From positions 1,240,001-1,304,000 of the forward strand of contig CANLVP010000001.1 of assembly GCA_947494675.1 (NCBI GenBank): DNA of 64,000 nt, in the 5' to 3' direction. The notes beneath the pieces were generated by a model, which was given only the letters and a program-made list of their open reading frames with translations, had not been told where the DNA came from and did no database searches. This DNA comes from an uncultured Paracoccaceae bacterium. GTDB taxonomy: Bacteria; Pseudomonadota; Alphaproteobacteria; Rhodobacterales; Rhodobacteraceae. Below are positions 1 through 9,722 of this stretch, piece by piece (the first letter of the stretch is position 1; each line of letters begins with the position of its first letter). A program made the translations under genes and the position numbers.

Positions 1-407
1 AATCCCGCGGGATTTATGAGACGCCCGGTGGCACGGTGCTGCTTGAGGCGCATCGCGGAATTGAGCAGATCACCCTCGATTCCGGTGCGGGCCATCTGAA
101 AGATTCGATCATGCCGCGTTATGCTGAGCTGATTTACAACGGCTTCTGGTTTTCGCCAGAGCGAGAAATGTTGCAGGCGCTGATCGACAAGAGCCAGGAA
201 CATGTCACCGGCACGGTGCGGGTGAAGCTTTATAAAGGGTCCGTGCGGACTGTGGCACGATGGTCAGATCACAGCCTGTATTCCGAGGCGCATGTGACGT
301 TTGAAGATGATGCAGGGGCCTACGATCAGTCCGATGCGCAGGGCTTTATCCAGTTGAACGCGCTGCGTCTGAAACTGCTCGCCGCGCGCGATCGTCGTTT
401 GAAATAA
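1..407 (+). CDS. argG: Argininosuccinate synthase, C-terminal part (cut by window start)
   Basis: The last 135 codons or so of argininosuccinate synthase, which joins citrulline and aspartate using ATP in arginine synthesis. The reading frame is open from base 3, so the gene begins before the window. The visible part carries the ArgG tail: GIYETPGGT, the segment [12 protein letters not shown], and the region around RVKLYKGS and [13 protein letters not shown]. It ends in TAA and is followed by a GC-rich hairpin. The family assignment is secure; nothing can be said about its promoter or start. Confidence 0.95.
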   Translation, partial: SRGIYETPGGTVLLEAHRGIEQITLDSGAGHLKDSIMPRYAELIYNGFWFSPEREMLQALIDKSQEHVTGTVRVKLYKGSVRTVARWSDHSLYSEAHVTFEDDAGAYDQSDAQGFIQLNALRLKLLAARDRRLK

Positions 408-409
408 GT

Positions 410-436
410 GATCCCCGGGGCGTAGGCCCCGGGATC
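410..436 (+). terminator. GC-rich hairpin after argG
   Basis: GATCCCCGGGGC, a short GTAG loop, then GCCCCGGGATC form a stem of about 11 pairs with one bulged C, starting 3 bases after the argG stop. No T-run follows, so it may work as a Rho-assisted terminator or an RNA 3'-end stabiliser rather than a classical intrinsic terminator. Confidence 0.4.
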
Positions 437-519
437 CAACAAAATACCGCTTACAAACCAAGCCTTCCTACGTGCTTGGGACAGTCACGGTTGTAGCGGG
501 AAATAGTTTCAGAAGTTCT

Positions 520-1224
520 TTACGGCCTGAGACGAAGTTCGTGCAATTTTTCGTAATATGGCAGTGCTTCGTTAAGAATATCCGTATTCTCCGCACCGAC
601 GTCGGGCAGAGGTCCTTCTGGCCCGGCAAAACCGGTGCTGGCATGGATCGCGCCATACCAATGCGCCGCCCAGATGCCGTCATCGGAACGCCCGCCAGCG
701 GGCCAAGACAGCATCGTGGGATCAAAGGCTAACCCAATGTGATTGCACAGCTTTTCAAGCATGTCTTGAGGATCATTTCGGATGTCAAAACTGTCGATCA
801 CGAGACCGCCGAGCTGCTGATAAACATCCCATTGCTGACGAAAACCAACATCATCCGCGGTCATCTGGTCCCGTTTGACGCCATAACTCGCGATAACCCG
901 CGCGGGATGGCGGATCAGGTGGATATTCACGCAGTCCATTGCCCAATCCATCGGGAAGCCTGCAATCATGTGATGGGGCATGTGTTTCATGTAGAAATGT
1001 GGCTTTTCCCCTGTGTTAGGGTCGAAACAGGCGGCGACAACAGAGGCCGGATCACTGTCATGTGCCGCCAAAATCGCATCGCGCATCGGGTGATTCTGGC
1101 CGGTGGCTGCAAGGTAGGGGGCGTAGAACGGCTCATCCCAGACAGCGAAATCTGGACGCGCGCCAAAGCTGTACATGAGCGCGGTCGACAGGTTACGCGG
1201 GCCAGACCACATCGCGATTTTCAT
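520..1224 (-). CDS. Sulfotransferase-like family protein
   Basis: A 234-residue protein of the sulfotransferase-like P-loop superfamily. The N-terminal motif WSGPRNLSTALMYSF resembles the 5'-phosphosulfate-binding loop, and the later HLIRHPARVIASY resembles the 3'-phosphate-binding segment of PAPS-dependent enzymes. The substrate is unknown. The start is the ATG at 1224, because AGGTG lies about 6 bases upstream; an upstream GTG at 1233 has no such site. A tandem 11-bp array (1227-1281) begins 3 bases upstream of this start codon, so array-bound protein would affect this gene as well as the divergent msrA. Confidence 0.7.
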   Translation of the reverse strand: MKIAMWSGPRNLSTALMYSFGARPDFAVWDEPFYAPYLAATGQNHPMRDAILAAHDSDPASVVAACFDPNTGEKPHFYMKHMPHHMIAGFPMDWAMDCVNIHLIRHPARVIASYGVKRDQMTADDVGFRQQWDVYQQLGGLVIDSFDIRNDPQDMLEKLCNHIGLAFDPTMLSWPAGGRSDDGIWAAHWYGAIHASTGFAGPEGPLPDVGAENTDILNEALPYYEKLHELRLRP

Positions 1225-1226
1225 GA

Positions 1227-1298
1227 TGCACACCTAATGAAGAACCTATGCACAACCTATGCAGAACCCATGCGCATCAAAACCCTAATTCCGGTTAA
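1227..1298 (+). repeat. Five tandem 11-bp units plus CTAA-N6-TTAA (copy 1)
   Basis: Units read on the + strand: TGCACACCTAA, TGAAGAACCTA, TGCACAACCTA, TGCAGAACCCA, TGCGCATCAAA (1227-1281). After 3 bases comes CTAA, six bases, then TTAACC (1285-1300). The same arrangement recurs at 62624-62685 with an identical last unit and the same spacing. One unit per helical turn suggests a protein-binding array. It sits between a divergent sulfotransferase-like gene and msrA. Confidence 0.75.
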
Positions 1299-1420
1299 CC
1301 GTACGGTGCCTGACGCCCGTCCGCGAAATGTTCCAATCGGTAAACTGCGCGTGACATCACGCCGCGGTGAATTGATCGAAGGGCCGCCCCGCGCCAAGGA
1401 TAAGCCAAAGGAGAGGTTCC

Positions 1421-2083
1421 ATGTGCATTAAGACTCAGACGTTGAAATCCATTTTGCTGGCCTTGGCGATTGGCGTTGGCTTTATCCTCCAATCCAGCCC
1501 GGCCCAGGCGCGCGACATGCAGGTCGCAACATTTGCAGGCGGGTGTTTCTGGTGCATCGAATCCGATTTTGAGCGGGTGCAGGGCGTGAGCGAAGTTGTG
1601 TCGGGCTATACCGGCGGCACCACGGCGAACCCGACATATGCAACGCTGAAAGGCTCTGGCCATTATGAAGCGGTGCAGATCAGATATGACGCGGATCAAG
1701 TAAGCTACGCCCAACTGCTGAACCTGTTTTTCCGGTCCGTTGATCCAACCGACGCGGGCGGCCAGTTTTGCGACCGCGGTCCAAGCTATCGCACGGCAAT
1801 CTTTGCGGCCAATGCGGCAGAGCGTCAGGCGGCCGAAGCGGCCAAGGCGCAGGCCCAGCGCGATTTGGGGCAAGCGATTGTGACGCCGATCCTGAACGCT
1901 TCTGCCTTTACCGATGCTGAGGCGATCCATCAGGACTACTACAAGGGTGACAAGATCATCCTGACGCGGCGCGGTCCGAAGTCACAGGCGGAGGCCTATA
2001 AGTTCTATCGCAATGCCTGCGGACGGGATCAGCGCGTGCTAGAACTTTGGGGTTCTGCGGCACCCTTTGCCAACCATTCTTGA
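1421..2083 (+). CDS. msrA: Peptide-methionine (S)-S-oxide reductase, exported
   Basis: A 220-residue MsrA that reduces methionine-S-sulfoxide in proteins. Residues 1-30 form a signal peptide (hydrophobic [11 protein letters not shown], cleavage after AQA), placing the enzyme in the periplasm. The catalytic motif GCFWC is at 41-45, with Cys42 as the reactive residue; Cys200 near the C-terminus is a candidate resolving cysteine. Typical MsrA motifs follow ([30 protein letters not shown]). The ATG has AAAGGAG 7 bases upstream. The upstream gap holds the 11-bp array. No msrB is fused or adjacent. Confidence 0.95.
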   Translation: MCIKTQTLKSILLALAIGVGFILQSSPAQARDMQVATFAGGCFWCIESDFERVQGVSEVVSGYTGGTTANPTYATLKGSGHYEAVQIRYDADQVSYAQLLNLFFRSVDPTDAGGQFCDRGPSYRTAIFAANAAERQAAEAAKAQAQRDLGQAIVTPILNASAFTDAEAIHQDYYKGDKIILTRRGPKSQAEAYKFYRNACGRDQRVLELWGSAAPFANHS

Positions 2084-2098
2084 GGCAAAAGCCCCGTG

Positions 2099-2965
2099 TT
2101 AGGGTCTAAATTTCTGCACTTCGGATAGATCAGGGATGACGTCAGCCGTGCCGTGACGCGTGACCATGAGCGCCCCGGCACGTATGGCCTGAGCAATTGC
2201 TTGCGGCATCGGCATGCCACGATCAAGACCCGCCAAAACGTAGCCAGTGAACGTATCCCCTGCCCCAGTCGTGTCTACGGGATCGACCTTGATCGCGTCG
2301 AAATGCTGGTGCCCGCTGTCACCGAACCAATCGGCACCATTTGCACCAAGCGTGACGATGACATCCTCGATCTCTAGCTGATCGGGGGATTTGCCGGTGG
2401 CGTCTTTGAGTTGCCTGGCCTCAACCTCATTCAAGATCAGGAAATCAAGGAAGGGCAGCACCGCCTGCACGCGATCTGCATCGAATGGGGCGGCGGCGTA
2501 GCCCACCCGCAGGCCCATGTCGTGCCCAAGCTTGGCGGCGGTGCGTTGCAGGTTGGTTTCGTTCTGAATGATCAGCCAGTCTTCGGTCTGTGCCTCTGAC
2601 AAGGCAGATTGCAGGGTCGCTTGCGGGATTTCGCCGTTTGCGCCGGGGGCGAGGACGATCATGTTTTCGCCTTCTGAATCCACAAAGATCAGGGCCTGGG
2701 TCGTGGGCGCATCAACCTGGGTGATGAACCGGGTGTCGACGCCGTATTCCATCAAGCGCTGCACGGCCCACGCACCATCCGCCCCGACCGCGCCGATGTG
2801 ATGCACGGTTGCGGCGGCGCGTGCGGCGGCGACGGACATATTGGTGCCTTTGCCGCCCAAGAAGGTGTCAAACGCGGTGGCCGAGAGCGTTTCACCCGCC
2901 ACCGGGATGTGCGGGACGGTGTAGACAAGGTCGGCGTTGATTGAGCCGAGGTTCCAAATCGCCAT
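2099..2965 (-). CDS. rbsK: Ribokinase / PfkB-family sugar kinase
   Basis: A 288-residue PfkB-family kinase, closest in appearance to ribokinase, which phosphorylates D-ribose at O5. The N-terminal glycine motif FLGGKGTNMSVAAARA and the C-terminal signature DTTGAGDTFTG, with its catalytic Asp, are both present. The ATG at 2965 is chosen because AGGTGG lies upstream and the codon starts right after the stop of maeB, indicating co-transcription. No ribose transporter is near, so the true sugar is uncertain. Confidence 0.8.
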   Translation of the reverse strand: MAIWNLGSINADLVYTVPHIPVAGETLSATAFDTFLGGKGTNMSVAAARAAATVHHIGAVGADGAWAVQRLMEYGVDTRFITQVDAPTTQALIFVDSEGENMIVLAPGANGEIPQATLQSALSEAQTEDWLIIQNETNLQRTAAKLGHDMGLRVGYAAAPFDADRVQAVLPFLDFLILNEVEARQLKDATGKSPDQLEIEDVIVTLGANGADWFGDSGHQHFDAIKVDPVDTTGAGDTFTGYVLAGLDRGMPMPQAIAQAIRAGALMVTRHGTADVIPDLSEVQKFRP

Positions 2966-2967
2966 GG

Positions 2968-5226
2968 TTAACCCACCTTGCAGGCCGCGATGACAGCCAT
3001 GTTGAGAATGTCGTTCACCGTTGAAACTGTTGAACAAATCTGGATCGGCTTGTCGATGCCAGACAGGATTGGACCGATCACCGTGGCCCCCGCCATTTCC
3101 TGCATCAGTTTGGTGCTGATCGAGGCAGAGTGCCGCGCGGGTACGACGAGCACGTTGGCCGGACCGGTCAGGCGCTGGAACGGATAATTGGCTTGGGCAG
3201 AGGGGTTGAGGGCGACATCGACGGTCATTTCGCCTTCATATTCGAAATCAACCTGGCGACGGTCGAGTACGCTTGCCGCCTTGTGCATCTTTTCGGCGCG
3301 TTCGGACACGGGGTAGCCAAAGGTTGAGAACGACAGGAAGGCCACGCGGGGATCGAGCCCCAGATCGCGGGCGACAGAGGCACCTGCGGTGGCGATGTCG
3401 GCGAGATCTTCGTCGCTGGGCCATTCGTGGACAAGTGTGTCGGCCATCAGGACGATTTTGCCGTTGTGCAAAATGGCAGAGACACCGACGGCACCATGTG
3501 CGGCGTCGGCGTCAAAGACGTGGTTGATCAGTTCCAACACATGGGCCGATTTCCGCGTCGCACCCGTGACCATGCCATCCACGTGGCCATGTGCGAGCAT
3601 CAGCGCGGCAAAGACGTGGCGGTCGCGGGCGGCCATGCGATGCACGTCTTGCATGTCGTAACCACGGCGGTTGAGGCGTTCGTAAAGGAAGGTCTTATAC
3701 GTCTCTAAATCAGGGGTATTTGCGGCATTTACGACCTCAAGCTCTGTGATTGCATCGGCCATGCCTTCGGATTTGAGACGGTCCGCCACGTCAGCCTCGC
3801 GGCCCACCACGAGCGCTTTGCCAAGGCCGGAGCGTTGATACATCACGGCGGCGCGCAGCACGCGGTTGTCGTCGCCTTCGGCAAAGATCACGGTGGATTG
3901 AGCTTGACGGGCGCGGGCGTTCAGGCTGCGCAGGATGGATTGCGTTGGGTCCATCCGGGATTTGAGCGCTTCCTCATACCCTTCCATATCGACGATGGGA
4001 CGGCGGGCAACACCGGTTTTCATCCCGGCTTGCGCAACTGCCGTGGGGATACGGTGGATCAGGCGCGGATCAAAGGGGGTCGGAATGATGTAGTCGCGGC
4101 CAAAGGTTAATTTCTTGCCGTAGGCCATCGCAACTTCATCAGGGACCTGTTCACGCGCGAGGTTGGCGAGTGCGTGGGCGCAGGCGATCTTCATCTCGTC
4201 ATTGATGGCGCGGGCGTGAATGTCGAGCGCGCCGCGAAAGAGGTAGGGAAAGCCCAGAACGTTGTTGACCTGATTGGGGTAGTCGGAGCGCCCGGTGGCC
4301 ACGATTGCATCCTCGCGGACGGCATGCGCATCTTCTGGCGTAATCTCAGGATCGGGATTGGCCATAGCGAAAATCACTGGGTTTTCCGCCATGTTAGACA
4401 CCATTTCCTGGGTCACAGCGCCCTTAGCAGAGACACCAAGGAAGACGTCGCACCCCTTCATCGCGTCGTCCAGGGTGCGGGCAGAGGTGTTGGCGGCATG
4501 GGCCGATTTCCACTGGTTCATGCCTTCGGTCCGGCCCTGATAGATCACGCCTTTGGTGTCGCACATCAGGCAATTGTCGTGCTTGGCACCCATGGCCTTG
4601 ACCAGCTCCAGACAGGCGATGCCCGCGGCCCCTGCCCCGTTCAGCACGATTTTGACCTCTTCGATTTTCTTACCCGACAGGTGCAAAGCGTTAATGAGGC
4701 CTGCCGCGCAGATCACGGCGGTGCCGTGTTGGTCATCGTGGAAGACGGGAATGTCCATCTCTTCCTTGAGGCGCTGTTCGATAATGAAACACTCGGGCGC
4801 TTTGATATCTTCGAGGTTGATGCCGCCAAAGGTCGGGCCCATCAGGCGAACGGCATTGCAAAAGGCGTCGGTGTCTTCGGTGTCGAGCTCAATATCGATG
4901 GAGTTCACGTCAGCGAAGCGTTTGAAAAGGACGGATTTCCCTTCCATCACCGGTTTTGAGGCGAGCGCGCCAAGATTTCCAAGGCCAAGAACGGCGGTGC
5001 CATTTGAAATGACAGCGACCAAATTCCCTTTGTTTGTATAGTCATAGGCGGTCGCGGGGTCGGCGTGGATTTCCTCGCACGGGATCGCGACACCGGGGGA
5101 ATAGGCCAACGACAGGTCGCGCTGGGTGGTCATCGGCACAGTCGCTGACACCTCCCACTTGCCAGGTTTGGGATTTACATGAAACGCGAGCGCGTCTTCG
5201 CGGGTGTGTTTTGTGGTGCCGGCCAT
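2968..5226 (-). CDS. maeB: NADP-dependent malic enzyme with phosphotransacetylase-like domain
   Basis: A 752-residue MaeB-type enzyme converting malate to pyruvate and CO2 with NADP+. The malic-enzyme part covers about residues 1-410 (SLAYSPGVAIPC, the metal-binding region FHDDQHGTAV, the nucleotide fold VLNGAGAAGIAC). From about residue 430 a phosphate-acetyltransferase-like domain follows (VIFAEGDDNRVLRAA, MVTGATRKSAHVLE); in this family it is usually a regulatory, acetyl-CoA-sensing module. The ATG at 5226 follows GGGAGG. It reads divergently from mutS and is followed directly by the sugar kinase gene. Confidence 0.95.
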   Translation of the reverse strand: MAGTTKHTREDALAFHVNPKPGKWEVSATVPMTTQRDLSLAYSPGVAIPCEEIHADPATAYDYTNKGNLVAVISNGTAVLGLGNLGALASKPVMEGKSVLFKRFADVNSIDIELDTEDTDAFCNAVRLMGPTFGGINLEDIKAPECFIIEQRLKEEMDIPVFHDDQHGTAVICAAGLINALHLSGKKIEEVKIVLNGAGAAGIACLELVKAMGAKHDNCLMCDTKGVIYQGRTEGMNQWKSAHAANTSARTLDDAMKGCDVFLGVSAKGAVTQEMVSNMAENPVIFAMANPDPEITPEDAHAVREDAIVATGRSDYPNQVNNVLGFPYLFRGALDIHARAINDEMKIACAHALANLAREQVPDEVAMAYGKKLTFGRDYIIPTPFDPRLIHRIPTAVAQAGMKTGVARRPIVDMEGYEEALKSRMDPTQSILRSLNARARQAQSTVIFAEGDDNRVLRAAVMYQRSGLGKALVVGREADVADRLKSEGMADAITELEVVNAANTPDLETYKTFLYERLNRRGYDMQDVHRMAARDRHVFAALMLAHGHVDGMVTGATRKSAHVLELINHVFDADAAHGAVGVSAILHNGKIVLMADTLVHEWPSDEDLADIATAGASVARDLGLDPRVAFLSFSTFGYPVSERAEKMHKAASVLDRRQVDFEYEGEMTVDVALNPSAQANYPFQRLTGPANVLVVPARHSASISTKLMQEMAGATVIGPILSGIDKPIQICSTVSTVNDILNMAVIAACKVG

Positions 5227-5350
5227 TGTGGTCCTCCCTGACGTGACGGTCAGTTTGCGCGATGCGATGCAGGGCTGCAACGGGTTCGTTTTCGACTTTC
5301 GTCGCTAACATTGGGCGGATAGGTTCACGGGGCGCAATCCGGGGGGTTTG

Positions 5351-7981
5351 ATGAACGCAGTGACGCCGATGATGGCGCAATATCTTGAGTTGAAGGCCGG
5401 TTACCCGGACGCCTTACTGTTCTACCGGATGGGCGATTTCTACGAGATGTTTTTTGACGATGCGGTTGCCGCGTCGGCGGCGCTTGACATTGCGCTGACG
5501 AAACGCGGCAAGCATGAGGGCAGCGATATCCCGATGTGCGGCGTGCCGATCCATGCCGCTGAGGGATATTTGCTGACGCTGATCCGCAAAGGGTTTCGCG
5601 TCGCGGTTTGCGAACAGATGGAAAGCCCGGCGGAGGCGAAAAAGCGCGGTTCAAAGTCGGTCGTGAAACGCGATGTCGTGCGGCTGGTGACACCCGGCAC
5701 ATTGACCGAAGATTCACTGCTGGATGCGCGGCGGCACAACTTTTTGGCGGCCTTTGCGATGGTCCGTGATGAAAGTGCGCTGGCGTGGGTCGATATCTCA
5801 ACCGGTGCGTTTCACGTGATGACCTGTCCAAGGGTCGCGCTCGCGCCTGAACTTGCGCGATTGTCTCCGAAAGAGGTGATCGTCGCGGACGGGGAAGAGG
5901 CGGAATTCGCCGCGTTAGTGTCTGATTCCGGTGCGGCACTGTCGACTTTGGGACGGGCCGCGTTTGACAGCACGGCGGGGGAAAAGCGGCTTTGCGCGCT
6001 GTATAAAGTCGGGTCGCTGGATGCCTTCGGCACGTTTGGGCGGGCCGAAATCGCTGCGCTTTCTGCGGTGGCCGAATACCTCGACATTACGCAAAAGGGC
6101 AATCTGCCGCTGTTGCGTCCGCCGGTCCAGGAGGGCCAACGCGCTGCGATGCAAATCGATGCGGCGACGCGGCGGTCACTGGAGTTGACGCAAGCCATGG
6201 CGGGAGGCCGGGCAGGGTCGCTTTTGGCCGCTGTGGATCAGACTGTCACGGCGGGCGGTGCGCGATTGCTGGAGCGGCGGTTGTCGTCGCCATCTTGCGA
6301 CCGGGCGACGGTGCAGGCGCGGCAGGATGCGGTGTCATTTGCCGTGGAACAGTCACGCTGGACCGAAGATTTGCGCGATTATCTGCGCGGTGTGCATGAT
6401 TTGGACCGGGCTTTGTCGCGATTGGCGCTGGACCGCGGCGGTCCACGTGACATGACTGCCATTCGCAACTCCATCGAGGAGGCGGGGCGGATTGCGGCGA
6501 CGTTGCCGGAGGACATGCCCGCGGTTTTAGCAGAGGCGGGCGAAGCGCTGACCGGGCATGACGCGCTTTTCGCGCTTTTGGATGCCGCTTTGGTCGCGGA
6601 GCCGCCGCTATTGGCGCGGGACGGCGGGTTTATTGCTGCGGGGTATGACGCGGAACTGGATGAGGCGCGGCAGTTGCGCGACGAGGGGCGCGGTATCATC
6701 GCCAAGATGCAGGCGGAATTTGTAGAGCTGTCGGGCGTTGCGAGCCTGAAGATCAAGCACAACAATGTGCTGGGCTACTTTATTGAGACGACCGCGACCC
6801 ACGCTGAAAAGATGATGGCGCCGCCGCTGAATGAGACGTTCATTCACCGGCAAACGACCGCCAATCAGGTGCGGTTTGCGACCGTCGAGCTAAGTGAGAT
6901 CGAGACCCGGATATTGAATGCCGGGGGCAGGGCGCTTGAGATCGAAAAAAGGCTCTATTCCAGCCTAACTGGCGCGATTTTGGAACAAGCGGGGCCGCTG
7001 GGTGCGTTGGCGCGGGGGCTGGCGGAGTTCGACTTGGCGACCGGATTGGCGACTGTTGCACGGCGAGACAATTGGACGAAGCCGATCATCGATGACAGTC
7101 GCGCCTTCGACATTCGCGGTGGACGGCATCCGGTGGTTGAGGCCGCGTTGCAGAAGGACGGCGCGCCGTTTGTGGCGAACGATTGTGATCTGTCAGAACA
7201 GTCGATTTGGCTGCTGACCGGTCCGAACATGGCAGGTAAATCGACGTTTCTGCGGCAGAATGCACTGATCGCGGTCTTGGCACAGATGGGCGCTTGGGTG
7301 CCAGCGGCTGAGGCGCAGATTGGGATCGTGAGCCAGATCTTTAGCCGGGTTGGCGCATCGGACGATCTGGCCCGTGGACGGTCGACGTTCATGGTGGAGA
7401 TGGTCGAAACGGCCGCGATTTTGAACCAAGCGGACGATCGAGCGCTGGTGATCCTGGACGAAATCGGGCGCGGCACGGCGACTTATGACGGGTTGTCGAT
7501 TGCCTGGGCCACGTTGGAGCATTTGCACGACGTGAACCGCTGCCGCGCGCTGTTCGCCACGCATTATCATGAGATGGCGCAATTGGCGGGCAAGTTGGAT
7601 GGCGTCGACAACGCCACGGTGGCCGTCAAAGAGTGGGAAGGCGACGTGATCTTTCTGCATGAGGTGCGCAAGGGAACCGCGGATCGCAGCTATGGCGTGC
7701 AGGTCGCGCGGTTGGCGGGCCTGCCTGATGTTGTGGTTGAACGGGCCAAAGTTGTGTTGGACGCATTGGAAAAGGGCGAGCGGGAAGGCGGGGCCGGGCG
7801 CAAGGCGGTCATCGACGATCTGCCGCTGTTTGCCGCGACACCCGCACCGCCGCCGATGGCCACGAAGGCGTCAGAGGTCGAGGACAAGTTGCAAGAGGTT
7901 TTGCCCGACGATCTGACGCCAAAACAGGCTCTAACACTGGTATATGAGCTGCGCGAGCTGTTGGAAAAGTCAGGTCGCTGA
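5351..7981 (+). CDS. mutS: DNA mismatch repair protein MutS
   Basis: A full-length 876-residue MutS, which recognises mismatches and recruits MutL. The mismatch-reading motif FYEMF is near residue 30, the core and clamp domains lie in the middle, and the ATPase carries Walker [10 protein letters not shown] at about 624, then [14 protein letters not shown] and the Walker B segment [10 protein letters not shown]. The ATG at 5351 follows a G-rich stretch; a TTG at 5348 directly before it and an ATG at 5369 are alternatives. The 3' end overlaps the convergent YdcH-like gene by 12 bases. Confidence 0.97.
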   Translation: MNAVTPMMAQYLELKAGYPDALLFYRMGDFYEMFFDDAVAASAALDIALTKRGKHEGSDIPMCGVPIHAAEGYLLTLIRKGFRVAVCEQMESPAEAKKRGSKSVVKRDVVRLVTPGTLTEDSLLDARRHNFLAAFAMVRDESALAWVDISTGAFHVMTCPRVALAPELARLSPKEVIVADGEEAEFAALVSDSGAALSTLGRAAFDSTAGEKRLCALYKVGSLDAFGTFGRAEIAALSAVAEYLDITQKGNLPLLRPPVQEGQRAAMQIDAATRRSLELTQAMAGGRAGSLLAAVDQTVTAGGARLLERRLSSPSCDRATVQARQDAVSFAVEQSRWTEDLRDYLRGVHDLDRALSRLALDRGGPRDMTAIRNSIEEAGRIAATLPEDMPAVLAEAGEALTGHDALFALLDAALVAEPPLLARDGGFIAAGYDAELDEARQLRDEGRGIIAKMQAEFVELSGVASLKIKHNNVLGYFIETTATHAEKMMAPPLNETFIHRQTTANQVRFATVELSEIETRILNAGGRALEIEKRLYSSLTGAILEQAGPLGALARGLAEFDLATGLATVARRDNWTKPIIDDSRAFDIRGGRHPVVEAALQKDGAPFVANDCDLSEQSIWLLTGPNMAGKSTFLRQNALIAVLAQMGAWVPAAEAQIGIVSQIFSRVGASDDLARGRSTFMVEMVETAAILNQADDRALVILDEIGRGTATYDGLSIAWATLEHLHDVNRCRALFATHYHEMAQLAGKLDGVDNATVAVKEWEGDVIFLHEVRKGTADRSYGVQVARLAGLPDVVVERAKVVLDALEKGEREGGAGRKAVIDDLPLFAATPAPPPMATKASEVEDKLQEVLPDDLTPKQALTLVYELRELLEKSGR

Positions 7982-8212
7982 CTGCAGAATCCCGTAGATT
8001 TCATCCTTTAGTGCCATGCGTGTTTTTCGCATCTGCGCCATGTTGAGATCATCAGTTGGTTCAACATTCGTCTCGGCCCGGTGAAGGGCGCGGTTGATGT
8101 CGTGGTAGTCGTCGGACAGCTTTGCGAAATGCGCGTTTGACTGTTTGAGGGCGTGCATCTTGTCCTGATGTTCGGGAAACTCTTCGTGCAATTCGTGAGG
8201 GACGTGAGACAT
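7970..8212 (-). CDS. YdcH/DUF465 family small protein
   Basis: An 80-residue, helical, charged protein of the YdcH (DUF465) type. The recognisable parts are the N-terminal heptad-like stretch ([26 protein letters not shown]) and the C-terminal LKDEIYGIL. The function of this family is not established. AAAGGA lies 6 bases before the ATG. The gene precedes no other in its direction and its stop lies inside the 3' end of mutS, so the two are convergent and overlapping. Confidence 0.85.
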   Translation of the reverse strand: MSHVPHELHEEFPEHQDKMHALKQSNAHFAKLSDDYHDINRALHRAETNVEPTDDLNMAQMRKTRMALKDEIYGILQSAT

Positions 8213-8222
8213 TTGCGATCCT

Positions 8223-9077
8223 TTATGATTTCGCGGATTTGCGTGTTTTGGGGTGAAGCGAGGCAGCCAGAATGTGATCTGCGCCGTGCACGACAGCCTC
8301 GGCTTGATGCACGATCAGGGGGTCGGGCGGTTGGACCACGTCGGTGTCTTTGTCGGGATAATCGAGCTGTGACAGGAAATGGCGCATCGCGTTGAGCCGC
8401 GCGCGTTTCTTGTCGTTGGAGCGGATGACAGTCCAGGGCGCGTCGGCGGTGTCGGTGTAGAAAAACATCGCCTCTTTCGCTTCGGTGTAGTCGTCCCATT
8501 TATCAAGGCTGGCGCGGTCGATGGGGGACAGCTTCCATCGCTTGAGGGGGTCGGTTTCACGCGATGCAAAGCGGCTGCGCTGTTCATCGCGGGTGACGGA
8601 AAACCAATATTTAAAGAGCTTAATACCGGAACGGGTGAGCATGCGTTCAAACTCTGGCGTTTGGCGCATGAATTCGAGGTATTCATTGGGCTCACAAAAG
8701 CCCATGACACGTTCGACCCCGGCACGGTTATACCAAGACCTGTCATAAAGGACGATTTCGCCGGTTGTCGGTAAGTGTCTGACGTAGCGCTGAAAAAACC
8801 ACTGACCGCGTTCTTCTTCGTTGGGTTTGTTCAGGGCGACCACCCGGGCGGCGCGGGGGTTGAGATGTTCCATGAACCGCTTGATCGTGCCGCCTTTACC
8901 GGCGGCGTCGCGACCTTCGAACAGCAGCACGAATTTCTGATCTGTTTCCTGGACCCAGTGCTGCACCTTCAGCAGTTCGACTTGCAGTGCTGCTTTCTCC
9001 GCTTCGTAGTCCGCCTTTTTCATGCGGTCAGCGTAGGGGTATTCGGCTTGGTCGAAGGCGTGGGTCGGGTCGGACAT
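8223..9077 (-). CDS. ppk2: Polyphosphate kinase 2
   Basis: A 284-residue single-domain PPK2, which moves phosphate between polyphosphate and nucleotides. The P-loop GRDAAGKGG is at 55-63 and the lid and Walker B region YDRSWYNRAG at 111-120. The length fits PPK2 class I enzymes, which mainly phosphorylate nucleoside diphosphates, but the nucleotide preference cannot be read from sequence. GAGGAG lies 9 bases before the ATG. The YdcH-like gene begins 10 bases after its stop, so the two are probably co-transcribed. Confidence 0.93.
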   Translation of the reverse strand: MSDPTHAFDQAEYPYADRMKKADYEAEKAALQVELLKVQHWVQETDQKFVLLFEGRDAAGKGGTIKRFMEHLNPRAARVVALNKPNEEERGQWFFQRYVRHLPTTGEIVLYDRSWYNRAGVERVMGFCEPNEYLEFMRQTPEFERMLTRSGIKLFKYWFSVTRDEQRSRFASRETDPLKRWKLSPIDRASLDKWDDYTEAKEAMFFYTDTADAPWTVIRSNDKKRARLNAMRHFLSQLDYPDKDTDVVQPPDPLIVHQAEAVVHGADHILAASLHPKTRKSAKS

Positions 9078-9146
9078 GTGGAAACTCCTCTGGTTAGAGA
9101 GGAGTTTCGCAGTTTTGGCGCGATGCCGCGTTGATTCAGGTCAAAG

Positions 9147-9707
9147 TCAGGCGGCGGGCATGGAGCTGACGCCAACCTGCGCGGGACGCAACAGGCGGTC
9201 GTGCAGCATGAAGCCTTCGGCCATCACTTCGAGGATATGGCCGGACTTGGTGCCGGGCACGGGGGCCTCGAACATGGCTTGGTGCAGCTGCGGGTCAAAC
9301 TTGTCGCCGGGTTCAGGCACAATGGGGTCGATGCCGTGCTTTTTGAAGACGTTGATCAGCTCGCGCATCGTCAGCTCAATCCCTTCCAACAAGGCAGCGT
9401 TGGCGTCGCCTTCGGCCTCGTGCGTGGATTTCAGGGCGCGGCGCAGGTTGTCGTAGACGGGCAGCAGATCGCGGGCGAGCTTGGAGCCGCCGTAATTCTC
9501 GGCCTCGCGCCGGTCACGGTCGGCCCGTTTGCGCACGTTTTCCGCGTCAGCAAGCGAGCGCATCCATTTATCGCGAAATTCGTCCCGCTCCGCCTCAATA
9601 TCAGCGATTTGGGCCAGAACGCCTTCTTCGCCAGCAGCTTCCAATTCGTCACCTTCGGCAGCGAGTTCATCAAGGCTAAGCGGTTCGTCGAGCGGTTTGT
9701 CGGACAT
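9147..9707 (-). CDS. grpE: GrpE, nucleotide exchange factor for DnaK
   Basis: A 186-residue GrpE, which releases ADP from DnaK. An acidic N-terminus is followed by a long coiled-coil (about residues 25-85, with RDEFRDKWMRSLADAENVRKR) and the C-terminal beta domain (GIDPIVPEPGDKFDPQLHQAM, ending in RLLRPAQVGVSSMP). GGAAG precedes the ATG. It lies 15 bases after hrcA and is probably transcribed with it. Confidence 0.96.
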   Translation of the reverse strand: MSDKPLDEPLSLDELAAEGDELEAAGEEGVLAQIADIEAERDEFRDKWMRSLADAENVRKRADRDRREAENYGGSKLARDLLPVYDNLRRALKSTHEAEGDANAALLEGIELTMRELINVFKKHGIDPIVPEPGDKFDPQLHQAMFEAPVPGTKSGHILEVMAEGFMLHDRLLRPAQVGVSSMPAA

Positions 9708-9722
9708 GTGCGTGTCTTCCTG

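Noticed and set aside
4174-4959. Open frame of 261 codons on the + strand inside maeB
   Set aside because: Antisense shadow of the malic enzyme; repeated Gly/His text without domain features.
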